Shown in pieces: positions 1 to 12,890 of a stretch of 64,000 nt of DNA; within the stretch, counting starts at the first letter, position 1; each line of letters starts with the position of its first letter. The position numbers and the translations under genes are program-made. The stretch lies in NCBI RefSeq assembly GCF_019925205.1, contig NC_083562.1, positions 7,812,001-7,876,000 of the forward strand, read 5' to 3'. This DNA is from Metopolophium dirhodum (Eukaryota > Arthropoda > Insecta > Hemiptera > Aphididae). Below the pieces are notes generated by a model. The model saw only the letters and a program-made list of their open reading frames with translations. It was not told the origin of the DNA and did no database searches.

Positions 1-1800
1 TAACAAACAATTACTTTAAACTATATTTCACATGAACTCTCTGTATAATAAAATGACAAAATTCTTGAAGCTGCACATTTCAATTTCATTTTAGCGAGTC
101 ACAACAACTGTCTTAAAACTTTCTTTGACTTAAAATACTCATAAGTGTTTCTTAGGACTTAAAAGACATGGGAAATTTCAAAATACGATCTATAATACGC
201 CCAACCGAGCGTTAAACGTATATATTTGCTTCATAGACACATAAGTTGGTTTTATGGAGTACTTAAGTTTACAATAAGACGAGGAAGTTTATAAAAAAAA
301 AATGATCAATATTCATTTATCTTTTGAATTTTTAATACTTATAATAATATATTTAGTGAAATTCCATTGTTTTTAACATGAGAAAATATTAAATATTACC
401 TAACGAATTTTGTTTTTAAGATTTAATTTTTATGCAATTTTATCAGCATCTAATGCTGATGTACGACGTAGTCTAAATTCAGTTAATTCTTTCGTGTAAA
501 ACTGTCAGATACTGGTTTTAGTAATTAATCCACTATATATCATGATTTACATATTATTTTTTAATCTGCTACGGGACTAAACCTTTCAAAAACTTTTAGA
601 AATCCCTTTGGATTTTCTTTAATATTATACACCTATACTTAATACCTTATTCGAAGTAACAAAATTAAGTGTAAATAGTTAGAAATACTTATTTGCATTA
701 AAAAAAAACTATACTTAGAATAAATTCAATAAAGTCTCCAATCTTGCATAAATTATTTATTATTGAATGGTAAGGCAATTTTAAGTTTCAAACCTATTTA
801 GATTCTGTTTTGTAGCTTGGGGCAATTGTTCAACTGTTGTTTGTTATTACTTATTATATAAATTTAAGTATAACAGTATACAAATACATAAAACTTAAAA
901 AAGTACTTGGTCGTAATATGTTTTTTATAACTTTCATGAACAGTTGTTTAAGAATTTGTATTTACATTTTAAATCATCATCTGTAATATTTGGATAGGTG
1001 CAGAATATGTAATTATGCCGTTGTCATTATACTGTATAACAACAGTTTATGGACAGTTTACTACAGTTACTGTACAATATGTGTGTTAATCTGCCAGTAA
1101 TAACTTAACTATTTATGGTGTTTACCATTTATAATATTTTATCGAATTGCTGATAAATATTTACTAATAGCTCAATCGCGGATATCAGTGCATTTCTGCA
1201 GATGCCACTATTTCATTTGTTTTAACGTCGTAGTAAATAATAAACAAAAAATAAGAATAATATAATACCTAATTAATTATTGTATTACTTATTACTGTAT
1301 ATATACATTATAAAATGTATAATGTGAATACTTAATACAAAATTGTATACAGAGACAAGTGTATGTATTTTACTATGCAAGCTATGGGTAATAGCTGGAT
1401 TGAATAAGCTTTTTATAAAAACATTTTAATTAATTTTCAACTTTTAAATCTTTTAAGGGAGACATCCCCTTCTTGCTAATTCTCTTAATGTGGGCGTCTC
1501 ATTCTACTTTTCCTTAGGTTCCAAAAGTCTAAATCTCACCCTCAGCCACTTCAGATAATCCGTATTTTTGTATGCATACTTTTTAATGATTTTCAATTAA
1601 ACAATTTATTTAATAGAACTGTTTTAATTTTGCTTACAGTAATAACTAATAATATGACCAATCGTATTTTAACCGACCAAGTGTTATTTGAACCGTGATT
1701 GAAATGTACTTTCAGACATCTAGTTGCCCGTCCAAAATACCGTGTGATCGTAATTTTATACGATTGATATAGGTACGAGTTAAAAAAATATTACAATAAC
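1..1800. other. AT-rich desert
   Basis: No gene is visible. The stretch is AT-rich with frequent stops in all frames. The patch at about 1450-1560 is less AT-rich and includes a pyrimidine-rich tract ending in TTCCTTAG (acceptor-like), but nothing coding can be supported behind it. Confidence 0.6.
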
Positions 1801-2096
1801 GTAGCGATTCGAGCCCCATCGGGAAAATGAGAGTACCACAACTACATAATACACCACCGATGGTACGAAAAATAAAGGGAAAGTCTGGTCGATAAGATCG
1901 TCACCGCAGACACACGTGGCGCGTTTTATTATGTATCTTACGAAAAAAAGATTATTGGACCCAGAAGTCGGAACTCAATATAAAATCCACTGCCGTTGAC
2001 CGCGCCACGACCTCGGACCAGCTGCTGCTGTGCAATATATATATATATACGTGTGTGTGTGCAATTACATCCGATTTTGGCACTGCAAGCCGACTT

Positions 2097-2144
<48 letters not shown>

Positions 2145-2520
2145 AATTACATCCGATTTCGACTGCAAGCTTGTTGTGTGTCCGAGTGAGTGTATGATCG
2201 TGTACCGCCATTGCCGGTGGCGGCAATAATATTATCGCGAACGGGCACACACATAGTGGTCGTCGTACATTGTTTATGCATTGCGCGTTTCAAAGAGCAC
2301 GGCGAGCGGTGGATTGCAATTTTTTTGCCGTCCCCGACCCGTACGCACATGATATAATATAATACGTATAGTAGTAATTTTGCGCATATTAATAGCCCCG
2401 GCCGGATTCCATCAGTTTAATTGAAATTTACTACACACACATATTATATTATACACACGCGTTCAGTAGACTCTGTGACGGTTGTTGTTTACTGCGGTCC
2501 CGCACACATCAGCACCGATA
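1800..2520. other. CpG-rich block with (GT)n
   Basis: CpG and GC content rise sharply against the AT-rich flanks. Open frames here come from the GT/AC array or from the low stop density and show no recognisable protein. It could be a promoter or 5' exon region or an unmethylated island. No core promoter or donor can be singled out. Confidence 0.4.
2051..2172. repeat. 82-bp tandem duplication around a (GT)n microsatellite
   Basis: The word GCAATTACATCCGATTT followed shortly by ACTGCAAGC occurs at about 2061 and again at 2143, a period of 82 bp. Each copy is preceded by a GT run. The second run (2099-2143) has expanded to about 22 units. The two copies differ by small changes between GATTT and ACTGC. 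Confidence 0.85.
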
Positions 2521-2533
2521 TATAGGTACTACC

Positions 2534-3030
2534 CAGTGGCGTATTTAGGAATCATTCATTGTAGATGAAAGAATTGTTATCTGGGGGGTCCAGACAATTT
2601 TCCTAAAATCATGACGATGGCAGCTTCGTCCCCACACCCCTCAACAATAATACACTGTAATAGGAATTCAATTTATTACAATGCATCATACAAAAACCTC
2701 TTTTTTCAAAGATATCATTTAGGGATTTAGATACCGGAAATGTCGGAAAAACGACATTTTTTTCACAGACCACTAGAAATTAAGAAAATATGGAGAATTT
2801 TAAAACTACAAAGTTCTGAAAAACATGAGGTTTCTGGAAAATTAAAAATTAGTTTTTCGAACATTTTGATCACTATAATTATTACTACTGATAACTTCTA
2901 TGAATAAATTATTTTATTTTTGTAATTACGTATAATATTACGAAATTTAACATGGTTGTGTCTATCAAATTCCTGCAATAGGGATTGTGTCCGAATCCCA
3001 AGGACCCCCCCCTCCGCAAATACAACACTG
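2534..3030. mobile_element. hAT-like MITE (probable)
   Basis: The left end reads CAGTGGCGTATTT and the right end AAATACAACACTG. Reverse-complemented, the right end matches the left at 11 of 13 positions. The CAGTGGCG terminus next to a G-run on the left and a C-run on the right is typical of small hAT-type elements. No exact 8-bp target duplication is visible, so the right boundary is uncertain. An alternative end lies near 2657. The element is non-coding. Confidence 0.4.
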
Positions 3031-4260
3031 TCAATACATCCCTATACTATTGTATTCGACATAGGTTTCATCACCCACGTCCACAAATACTCGGTCGGCA
3101 AAGGTTATTTTTGGTGGGTGGTGGACGCGCGGTGATTTCTATAATATCATGTTGGGCGGTGCGTGCCTCGACGCGTACCGAACTTCGCGCGGTGTAAAGC
3201 AAAACTTCATTATTGAATCTTCGTTTTTGAGGGGGTGGATTCCGTTTTAAACCTCAAAAGAACTGTGAGTCAAATATTATACCTTTGTATTTGCATTGGT
3301 GTTATGTACCACGTCTCGCACACTCTGAAAACTCCATTCACTATTATGCCTTGTCAAACCATGATACAAACACAATCGGGATGAAAACTTTTCAAAGATT
3401 TCATATTATATTAACCGTCACGGTTACAGCATTAATTTATTCTTGTTTAATCATAGGTAGTCATGGCCGAAAATAACGAATGTATTCACGCAACCAGAAA
3501 AGCGTTTACCGGTAGATAAATCACATATTATGATATATTTAAACCTACCTAATGTGCTCGTTATGCCACGAATCTAATCTTTTGATAGTTTGGTATTCAA
3601 TTGAAATTCGTCTACATGATTATGTATATCTTAAGAAGATTTTTTTTTTATAATGTTAAGATAACGAGCTTCGCTTTTTATTATTGATCACCAATAAAAA
3701 ATATCTCTGATGGTTTTGAAAATGTTTTAATTTTTAATTAAATTTTAATAATATATATTATACAAGCTAATTGCTCCTTGTAATCAGTCAAAAGTAGATC
3801 GTACAAATGAAATGTTTAAGAATTTTAAAATCATTAAATTGAATGCAGTTTGAATAATTCAGAAAATTCTTGTAATTCTTAATGAGTCTCTGTGCGTGCG
3901 TTTTTAAATTACCAGATGTTTATTTTTGTAGGGTACACGCGTTTGTTACGAACGTAGTCTGTTTTAGACACGAACGTCTTTTCTTTATTTTTCTCAATAA
4001 ATTAAATTCAATGACCTTATTATTTCAGAAATATATTTTAATTTATGGTATTTTCTCTAAATTGCAAATTGGTCATCTAATAATATTGCGTTCTGTAAAA
4101 GTGCACCATTCTTATACAGATATATAGCATTATATTCGTACTATTATATCCGGTACGTTTTTCATTTAATAGCGTATTCATGGCTTCAAAATGTGCGAAT
4201 CAACGACTGAACAAATGAATGTGCAATAATAGTATATGTATTTTTAAAACCTTTTGTTTA
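3031..4260. other. AT-rich stretch, no gene seen
   Basis: A short GC-rich patch at 3060-3260 (several CGCG words) gives way to AT-rich DNA. Open frames at 3285-3476 and 3882-4127 have composition expected by chance and no recognisable domain. Confidence 0.5.
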
Positions 4261-4315
4261 TCCGTGTCAGTTCGACGCACAACTTCCTGTATGTTTGCTA
4301 GTGGTATAACTTTAA

Positions 4316-4456
4316 ATGGATAGGGGATTCGGTACTAGAAGGGCGTCAAAAATGGGCTTTTCTGTTCCAAAAACAAATGATATTGACCACTCGAGTGTAA
4401 ATACGCAACTCGCAAACTTCTCTCACACGTCTAAAATATCTGTAGGCCGAACGTAA
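4316..4456 (+). CDS. 46-codon small ORF, uncertain
   Basis: An ATG at 4316 opens a 46-residue frame ending at TAA 4454-4456, inside a GC-elevated patch (about 4262-4460) of an AT-rich desert. The peptide begins MDRGFGTRRASK and is hydrophilic, rich in Ser, Thr and Asn. There is no signal peptide, membrane segment or known motif. In-frame stops lie directly upstream, so this would be a genuine start or a first coding exon. No family is recognised. It could equally be a chance frame in a non-coding conserved patch. Confidence 0.2.
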   Translation: MDRGFGTRRASKMGFSVPKTNDIDHSSVNTQLANFSHTSKISVGRT

Positions 4457-4460
4457 TTTA

Positions 4461-6130
4461 AAAACCATACTAACAGTAAAGGTAAATATCATCAATATCA
4501 ATCTAAACCTAATGCACTATAAATATGTAATGGTGAATTTAATACATTTCCATGATTAACTAGTATTAAATTTAGTGTATTTATTTTTTCAACACATCCA
4601 TTTTAGTACAATTTATTTTGAGGATATTAAAAAATATATCCACTCAAGTTATATTAATGATTTCCCAATAAGTAGGTAGGAGGTAGTAATATTTCAATTA
4701 TTATTTTATAACATATAAAACTGTCTTAGTATTCATATTGATAATATGATATCTAGTTTGGTTTATCTCAATCGGTTACATTATCGTTATTACTTATTAT
4801 CATGTTTTTATTTTATTACCAACATCGTTGCAGAATGAACACAACTTCGTGTACTGATTCTAGGCTTATATACATACAATATTCTCGTTATGAGATTGAG
4901 CTTGTTATTAATAATGTGAATGTCCTAAAGAAAATCCATACAAATGTATATACAGTATAATATTGATACAGAAAATAATATATTATACATAATGTATATA
5001 GTGTATATACGTGCAGTGTGTCTGTAGATCATAAATATTTTGTTCGTTCTTTAGTAATGTATTCGACCAAATATGTCTATCTTCGTTATTTATTATTATT
5101 TATTGTATATCTCTGTTTTTGATCACTTAATAAAAAAAATGTTCGGTATTATTGAACATTTTTACACATAGTACAAGCCCAATACACTTTGGAACACACA
5201 ATTCGGTTTATTAATGACGTGTTGAATTTAAAATTCAGATGATGGATTTCAATGTAAACATTTTAATTTGAATCATTAATAATATTAATTAATTATACAT
5301 TTTTATCAAAATGATTGTCAATATAATCGTTTTTCACGGAGGATTGAAAAAAAAATGCTAAATAATACGTTATTTTGGTTTTTATCTTTTGTTTATTAAT
5401 GAATACAGTTTTATAATAACTCTTTCATGATGTTATAAAAAGTTTCTTTTTTTAAGCATCATGTATTCATGTTTAAAATAATGTATTTTTTCTCTCAATT
5501 AATTAGTTGTAACATCAATGGTACAAGATTTAAAATTCTAAGTTTTAAATGTAATAAACTTAATTTTCACATGAATATTTTATAAGTGCACAATCATATC
5601 TCATCACCTGACATCTATACAATTAATATACAATAATACGACTTAATAAAATGTTAAGTTATAAAAATGCTTACTTTCGAATAAATACACTCTGCTCTTA
5701 TCTCCACCTGGGCGATTCAATCGAAAAAAAAAAATAATATCATCTTCTACAAATCATCCACTCAAAACGTTTAAACAAATTATGATATCAATTTTCGTAT
5801 AATAATATTATGTAGGTAGCTAAAATAATAACATGGTAGGTATTTATATTTGTATATTTTACCATTAATTTATTTATTCTTACAAAACCAACTGTATAAC
5901 ATTTGAAATTCCTAAGGCCTACGAGACCTTGAATCACATCTCCCCCCCCCCCAACAAAAAAAAACCGACCTGCTATAAAGTAAAAAATATATCACTGTCC
6001 TATTAAAAATGTTGTAATTATTGTTTGTAACGAGCAAAACTACTAAAAGTATAATATAACTAGCGTATTTATTTTAATTAATCGTGGTACCATAGGTAGA
6101 ATTTGCGTAGTAAATTTATCTTATCAAAAA
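4461..6130. other. AT-rich desert
   Basis: Long AT-rich stretch with a C11-type homopolymer near 5941-5952 and A-rich runs. An acceptor-like TTGCAG at 4828-4833 is followed by an open stretch of 41 codons (4835-4960), but the composition is ordinary for the background. Nothing else is supported. Confidence 0.5.
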
Positions 6131-7620
6131 CCGGATAGAACATTTAGTACTATACGCTACGAGTGCTAGTTGTTGTTGTTGTTGTTGTTGTAATCGTACC
6201 AGAATATTATTATTGTTACACTGATGAATTTATTGTTCCGCAGAGGACCGGGACATTTGAAACAATTAAACGTCCGCCATTTGTGTCAGCTGAAAACGTC
6301 GCGTTCATTCGCCTAAATACGGCCCGTCGTCGGTTGTGCTCGGCCATGTTCGTATTCGATCCTGGAAAATATTTAATAATATTTATATTATATTCACGGG
6401 AAAACACTGTGCCGTAGAATAAAATTAACAAAATTCCACTGGTGCCCGAGTATATATATACATATATAGTAATAATAACCGTGTACACATGTATATAATC
6501 GGTGCTACAGTCTGTACACCGTCCACGGCATAATATTATATTATGTATATTGTTGTACACAGTATAATATTATGGCCGGTACAGGTAAGTCGTTCAGAAC
6601 AAACCTACGACAGCGGCGCGTGTTTGTTCAAAAACGTTCTTATATTATGTGCTCGCCCATGTACATCGTATATTGTATATTATATACCATAATATATAGG
6701 TACCTTACGCGGATTATAGTACTTTTGCAATTGTGGAATCCGACGCGCCGTCCCATTTCACCTGCGCGGTTATCGCGCGCTGCGAGGGTGCCGCTCGTAA
6801 AATCGCGATATCGTGTAATAATAACTATAGTAATAACATCGTAATGATTAGCTTTCGGTGTGTATACAGTGTTATTATATAATGCGATAGTCCACAACTG
6901 CGGTTGTTTGCATGTAAATTTCGTTACAATAAAGACGCCGGACGGGTTGAATTTACGACGCGTACCTACACATATATGATATTATACGCTATATTATAAT
7001 ATAATATATAATATGGTGTAAAGGTCGTGCTGCAACGGCGACGGTAATGAGCGCCCGTGTACACACGGTGCACCGTCTATATACCGTAGTGCTACGAATA
7101 ATGCAAATCGTGTGAAATTAATCAGAATTTAACGGCCATAGTGGTGGCCGACGGGGACGGTTGCGGCAGCGGAAGGGTTGACGTTTCAGAAACCTACAAC
7201 GATTATATCATCCCGTCGGTGTGTGGATGTGTGTGTGTGTGTGGTAATTATACCGTGGTAGCAGGTATTATTATAAACGTATCGTACTTCAATATGTCAT
7301 CACGAATCTCGACACGGTGCCGACGACGACGGTGACGACGTAATTCGAAATGCATTATCGCGAGGAAGCTATACGTATACGTATTATTATTATACAAGTT
7401 TTTTTTTTCTTTCCGTCGAGTTTTTTCCCCTCCGAATCGTCACTCTTGTATAGAAATAGGAAATTCGGCCAAATGTATCCATCATCATCTGAGAATTAAT
7501 CGCCGTCTGGTCAGTGGTTCGTTTCGGGCCTGGGAATGGGGGATGGGTGAAGCACACAGCATCTATTCGGTCCAAGATTAATGTTCACTCGACAGTGTTA
7601 TCAATCGGATATAAAACATC
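6130..7620. other. CpG-rich block, putative promoter/first-exon region
   Basis: About 1.5 kb of CpG-rich DNA between AT-rich flanks, with a (GTT)n run at 6169-6190 and many CG-rich words. Overlapping open frames on both strands (up to 114 codons) resemble no known protein and follow from reduced stop density. At 6582-6590 the sequence reads CAG|GTAAGT, a full-consensus 5' splice donor, 13 bases after an ATG at 6572. Long, CpG-rich and poor in convincing coding sequence, the block fits an insect promoter with a 5' exon on the + strand. This is inference. Confidence 0.4.
6582..6593 (+). other. Consensus 5' splice donor CAG|GTAAGTCGT
   Basis: The donor is a perfect match to the metazoan CAG|GTAAGT consensus. 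It lies inside a CpG-rich block, and the same 9-mer GTAAGTCGT recurs on the + strand at 9120 and 14251. If used, the exon would end with ATGGCCGGTACAG, a short phase-1 coding start, or be untranslated. Confidence 0.4.
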
Positions 7621-8250
7621 ACGGCGCTAATGTTGCGGGTGGCACTTGTTTTTTTCCTTATATGAGTGTTATATATATGGGCGAAAAAACTATGGAAAAT
7701 CTCTAAAAAAAAAATGTATATTTATAAGACTGCAATAAAACGTGTTCGTAGCCTGACATCATTCGCTGTTAATTTATTACAATCGATGTACGCAACAACA
7801 TGTTAATTTCCCTAAATATAATTTTACCCTATATTAAATACATAATTTTTTTACGAAACGCTTTTGTTTTTCAAAAATGGTGTACATTAATGTCTTTTGA
7901 ACAGACATTACATATTATAATATTTTATCAATTTCAATGAATAAAATGATTTCGATCATAAAACGTTACATAATAATATCATTGTCGCAAAGCGTGGTAA
8001 AGGGATTTATGCGCTGAAAAGGAATAAAATATTTATACATTTTGCACAATGATATTTTAGTTTTATGTTTTTATGTAAATGTATTAAGCCTACAATCTGC
8101 ATATACCAAAAGCAAATAAAGTCTGGACAATTCTCGAATTGTAAACATTTCGCTATTACATTTTCTTCAGGTACTACCGTATTATACTTAGTCAATTTTA
8201 TTGTTATTGAAAAATGTATCAAGAAATGTATATCCTAATAATATTATCTG
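7621..8250. other. AT-rich stretch, no gene seen
   Basis: The AT-rich stretch carries no motif that can be supported. A minus-strand frame at 8007-8222 is unrecognised and probably chance. Confidence 0.5.
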
Positions 8251-8328
8251 GGTTTACTGTTTACGTCATCAGAGTTCACCAAAAGCTGAAGAATTTGGCC
8301 TATATTTTGTTGTAAAGCTACACAGTAG

Positions 8329-8505
8329 ACAGAAATTGTTGTTAACCAAGCAGCGTGTACGATTAATGCGTTTCAGCGATTGGAAGTGCATATAAAGCTG
8401 TTTGTGGGTGGCGAAATCGAATTGATTACTCCGTCATTAAATTTGTTCGATTTGTTCAGCGAACACAATATGACAATTAACGAACCTGACGTTTTACAAC
8501 TTTAA
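8329..8505 (+). pseudogene. Coding-like fragment, unrecognised
   Basis: From just after an in-frame TAG (8326-8328), 58 codons are open to a TAA at 8503-8505. They contain a readable stretch ending ELITPSLNLFDLFSEHNM plus a short acidic tail. A different frame just upstream (about 8260-8392) also reads like protein (RHQSSPKAEEFGLYFVVKLH). Two adjacent coding-like frames offset by two bases suggest a decayed gene with a frameshift rather than a live exon. No family is recognised. The patch is GC-elevated against its surroundings. The alternative is chance in a conserved non-coding patch. Confidence 0.22.
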
Positions 8506-9040
8506 CGTAAATTATGTTTCGGCTTTATCCAGGGGTAAAATACCTACTCAAAGAGTAGGAAATTCCTGCAATAAATAACAAAATTAATTGTAAATTAGGT
8601 ACAATACTGTTTCATTGTATCACTATATTATATACTTATACCTAGGTACATTTTTTTTTTTTATAAGTAATTTACAATTTACATATTATATTAACGGTAA
8701 TTTAATTTTGATTAAATCCGAGAGAAATAATATTGTCGATTTAAACTCATTGTAGACACAAAAGCTTACGATTTGAATTTATATAATTTATTATAATATA
8801 CGAATACGAGAGTAGTATAGTAGGTATTCTATATAATGTAATACACGTTTCACATTTTAGTGTACGAATAAGTAATAAATTCTGGCAAGGGGGTATTAAT
8901 ATTGTATTCTACTCCGCAAAACCAAAGAGGGTTGGAAAAAAAAACAAACAAACAAACTAAGAGTATTTTTAACTGCAACGATTATACCGTGTGTATAATA
9001 ATAATAATAATATGACGTGCATCTACACGTATAATATGGA
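8506..9040. other. AT-rich stretch, no gene seen
   Basis: AT-rich DNA with T-runs and a short AAT-type microsatellite near 8998-9012. No feature is supported. Confidence 0.5.
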
Positions 9041-9640
9041 GTCTGTGAACCGATTTTGAGGTCGAAGCGGTTTGTGGTGGTGGTGGCGGAGATGGCGATG
9101 GTAGGGGCGGCTAGTACGTGTAAGTCGTTTAAGGGAATGCAATTCAAACGTCTCGTCGTCATCATCGGTGGCGGAGTAGTCATAGTGCATATCGTCTATA
9201 TATATGAGTGTGTGAGTGTAATATACACTCTGTGTTGGGGTGATGAGGGCAAAACGATTAACTCGGTCGCGAACGAAATTGTAAAACTTTAAACGTACGC
9301 AGTGTTATATTATTGTGTATGTATATACATATATAAATGTAGGAGAATCGTGTTCGGAACTAAGACCGTCTAGTACTACCACCACCACCACCACAACCAC
9401 TATGTAGGCGGTGGCGTCGGATCTTACGCGTATCTCGCGGGTATATTATAAACGCCACTGTCGCCGCGTCGTTTTCTCAATGGGTTTTCGGTCCCCACCA
9501 GGGGCAGCGGACGATGCGCAAAAATCGCACCGTCTAATATTTTGTCGCATTCTTTTGTCGACTATAGTTTTCCGGTCAAATAAATCGTGTTCTATCCAAA
9601 GAGTGAACGACAGACTCTAATATAATATGTACTGCATTTG
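9040..9640. other. CpG-rich block with GTAAGTCGT donor-like site
   Basis: CpG-rich DNA with a purine-rich TGGTGGTGGTGGCGG run at about 9075-9090 and an (ACC)n run at about 9377-9394. A donor-like GTAAGTCGT begins at 9120, shared exactly with two other CpG-rich blocks. Open frames (78 and 69 codons on +) are valine- or arginine-rich and unrecognised. Confidence 0.35.
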
Positions 9641-11640
9641 ATGTACTATGCTGCACGTAGGTATATATGTATACTAGGTACTCCATATATTATATTTTTC
9701 AAAAAACCTTCTTAGACATAGAATGACAATAAAAATAATAATAATAATATATCAACACATATTATTACCTAATAAAAAAAAACGTGCTTATAATATTAGG
9801 ATATTATATTATGTTCGATAGGTTTGAAAGCGTAAAAAAGTAAATCCAGCTTTTTTTTAACACTTTTTTGACGAAAATATTGGTTATTGTGAATAGTATA
9901 TTATGATAGTATTTGAGTTTTAAACACGACGATGGTCTTGAGTGTTATGTTTATAACTTATGGGTATCTATTCGAAAGTATTTGTTTGAAAAAAGTAGGT
10001 ATATAGGTACCATCATCACATGTTTGGATAATAGAGGATATATCAATATATGAATAAGAACCCATTATCAACTCAAAATTTGCAAATGTTTTAAGTACAT
10101 TCGTACAAATTTATGATAGAAAAAAAAAATTAGATGAAATCGATACCAACACCTTTTTACATTATTGTCTATGTTTCATTGTTACATTTTTATTCCATCG
10201 GAAATATGTTAATTTATATTACCTTTTCTTTAATACTTAAATAAATTATTCAAATTCTAAACAATTGAATTAATAGTAAATTATACTATTCACTTTATTT
10301 CTAGGTTTTATTACTCCCAAGTCCCAATTAAAATAATTATTCAAGTAAATAATTCTCTGCCGTTAATAGTTTTTTTATCAAATTTTTCAAACATTTGGTT
10401 GGTTAAAATTTATACTTTAATTTAATATTGTTATATATTATTGTTTATTATGTTTACTAAAAATACTTCATTAAGTAATTAGTAAGGCTTAAATCGCATA
10501 TTTATTTTTCCTATTATTTCAGTTACTACAGTTTTTACTTTTTTCCTTTTGTAAAAATATAGCTTAAAAAATAATTGTATAAGGTAAATTGATATAATAC
10601 CTATATAATATAATTTATTTTCTTTTATACATCAGAATTTGATATATTTTTACGAATAAAGGAATAGTTTTGAATGCTTAAAATGTATCAACCTTTTGGA
10701 TTGAATTTAAAATCTTATGTCGCTGTGTACAAAGACGTTCTTAATTTTAATAGTTCTTATAGTAGTATTATAATTAATTTATATGAATATATACCAGAAT
10801 GTATCTATATAACTTATTTTACACAATAATTCGATTCATGTTAAATATGAACACAATAGATATAATAGACTTCAAATAAAATTAACCTAGTTTTTATTAT
10901 GATTATGCTCTAATGCTATATACTATGTACAGTTACACGAAACACAAGAAAACTTCGCCATAATAATAAATGATTGCAATTTTAATATTTTTAATTGAAT
11001 TTATTGGAACTAAAAAGTCAAGTATCTATACGTAATATTATACAAACATGTGTTTTATAAATATTCGATTTTTATATTCTCAAAAATAATTATTTATTTT
11101 ACGATAGATTACGATATAATTTAAATATAATATTATATTAACAATTATTATATATATATTATCATAGTATAAGGTATATACATATAGGTATTTTAATATT
11201 GTTATGAAAATATAAAATGTTAATATTATTTGTATTACCCTTCAGTGGACACTCACATAGGTACTGGAGTAAGCTCTAAGTAAGCCAGCCAGCAACTATC
11301 TCAGTGAACCACGCAAAATGTGCCTATATAAAAATACATATACATAATCCTACATTATTACCTCTATAAAAGATTCCTTAATAAGCCATAATTTGGTTGA
11401 GAACTCGACATTTGTTCAAATATTTATTACTGACATTTAGAGCAATATTATGGTGCATGGAGGTTGATGGTCTCAATATTAAACTTTGTAAACGGATTTG
11501 AATTTAACAACCTATTTTCTTGGATTTGTAGGAAATTGAATTTTATTTAATCCAAGCCATATCTGAAAAAATAGTTTAGTCACAAAAATAATCCTAGAGG
11601 TTCATTGGTCACGGAAAAATGTAACACGAATAATCGATAA
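9641..11640. other. AT-rich desert
   Basis: About 2 kb of AT-rich DNA with (TA)n and (ATT)n runs. No coding, RNA or transposon signature was seen. A short less AT-rich patch at 11240-11320 contains repeated AGTAAGC words but no open frame. Confidence 0.55.
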
Positions 11641-11930
11641 TATGTCATTTGATTTTTTTTTCTTCTCAAAACTACGACTTCGTAACTTCGTTCGGTTCGG
11701 TGAAAATCGTAAAAGTCCTTTGCGGCGCGACCGGCAAGTGCCTCCCCTAACCCTACGCCGCTCGTGTACACAACGCAATACATATAGCAGAACAAATAAT
11801 AATGCAATTCGTGTTGCCCACATGAGGGTTCATTATTGTATATTTGTTGTATGGAGGGTACATGATTAAATAATAATATATTATAACACACGCGCACCCT
11901 CGCCCCCGAGCTCCACAGTTGAATACGATA
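11640..11930. other. Short GC-elevated patch, unassigned
   Basis: A GC-elevated segment within the desert gives open frames on both strands (75 codons +, 126 codons -). Neither resembles a known protein. Both cross the same patch, as expected for low stop density, so no gene is called. Confidence 0.3.
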
Positions 11931-12200
11931 GCAAAATAATATATTAATGCTGTTGCACAATGATATTTTTTTTATCGATATCTATTTATTTTTTCCCATT
12001 TTTGATTGATGTAATTTATCAATATGATGATATGTCAACTTTAAAACCAAAGTGTTTCCATAATATCATAATACAAATCTCTTTTCAGACCAGAAATATA
12101 CACTAATTTTGTTTAAAACCAACTACGAACTAATACAATCTTAGCGGTTTGTATCTGTAATATTTTCTATGTATAGTATAATATAGTTTAGACTTTAGAG

Positions 12201-12504
12201 CAGTGGTCTTCAATCGATGGGTCGCGGCCTAATTTTGGGTCCACGAGCTTTAGAATTGAGTTGTGATATACTTAAAATTATTAAAAATAATATACATATA
12301 TCATGTATTATGTATAGTAAATATTCTTTTCGTTCTCGTTAAACTATAAAAATCAAATAAAAATAATACTTTTTGATTTTAGTTTTTACATAATTAAACA
12401 GTATTTATCAATTACCTATTTTTTCTGAAACATATGGTTTGCAAAATAAATAAATACATAATAACTAAGATGGGTTTTGGATGCACTAAGGTTAAATACC
12501 ACTG
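12201..12504. mobile_element. hAT-like MITE, 304 bp
   Basis: The left end CAGTGGTCTTCAATC and the reverse-complemented right end CAGTGGTATTTAACC agree at 12 of 15 positions. The left end continues into GGGTCGCGG, a layout common in hAT-derived small elements. The flanking 8-mers (CTTTAGAG and CTATAATT) match at only about half of positions, so the target duplication has decayed or the ends are slightly off. The interior is AT-rich and non-coding. Confidence 0.55.
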
Positions 12505-12613
12505 CTATAATTGAATATAGAAGGATATTGACCAAATGGAGGTAATTATAATAATTAATAGATGTAAATAATTTTTTGACACTACGATCACTTACCCGTT
12601 GTTTGTCACTGTC

Positions 12614-12642
12614 CCGATATCGATGATTAAATTTGATATCGG
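12614..12642. repeat. Perfect 8-bp inverted repeat
   Basis: CCGATATC at 12614-12621 and GATATCGG at 12635-12642 form a hairpin with a 13-base loop. Just beside it lies CACTTACCCG, which on the minus strand is a donor-like CGG|GTAAGTG. Confidence 0.5.
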
Positions 12643-12890
12643 AAATTACTACAAATTTCCTCCGTTATAATTATGTTATAGTTATATAAATATTATCTCT
12701 TAATTTAAAAAAAAAAATATTTCGTACCTACTTAAATCTTTCGCATATATAGTATCGATACTAATAATTATAGGTAATATTATATTGTTAACTCACAAAA
12801 GACTAAACCTAAAAAATGTAGTGTAAAACAATTTTAAAACAACGTGTTTTAATATGTTTAAGTATATCTTTTAAATATTTTAAATTGCAG

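Noticed and set aside
1800..1830. B-box-like GATTCGAGCCCC suggesting a tRNA or SINE
   Set aside because: No A box at the proper distance and no tRNA-like fold or A-rich tail.
1938..2250. Several frames encoding poly(His-Thr) or poly(Val-Cys)
   Set aside because: These are simply the (GT)n array read in different frames.
6216..6560. 114-codon minus frame in a CpG-rich block
   Set aside because: It overlaps an equally open + frame, half is translated (TA)n, and it has no recognisable motif.
11580..11960. 126-codon minus frame
   Set aside because: It overlaps an open + frame through the same GC patch, and its composition is consistent with chance.
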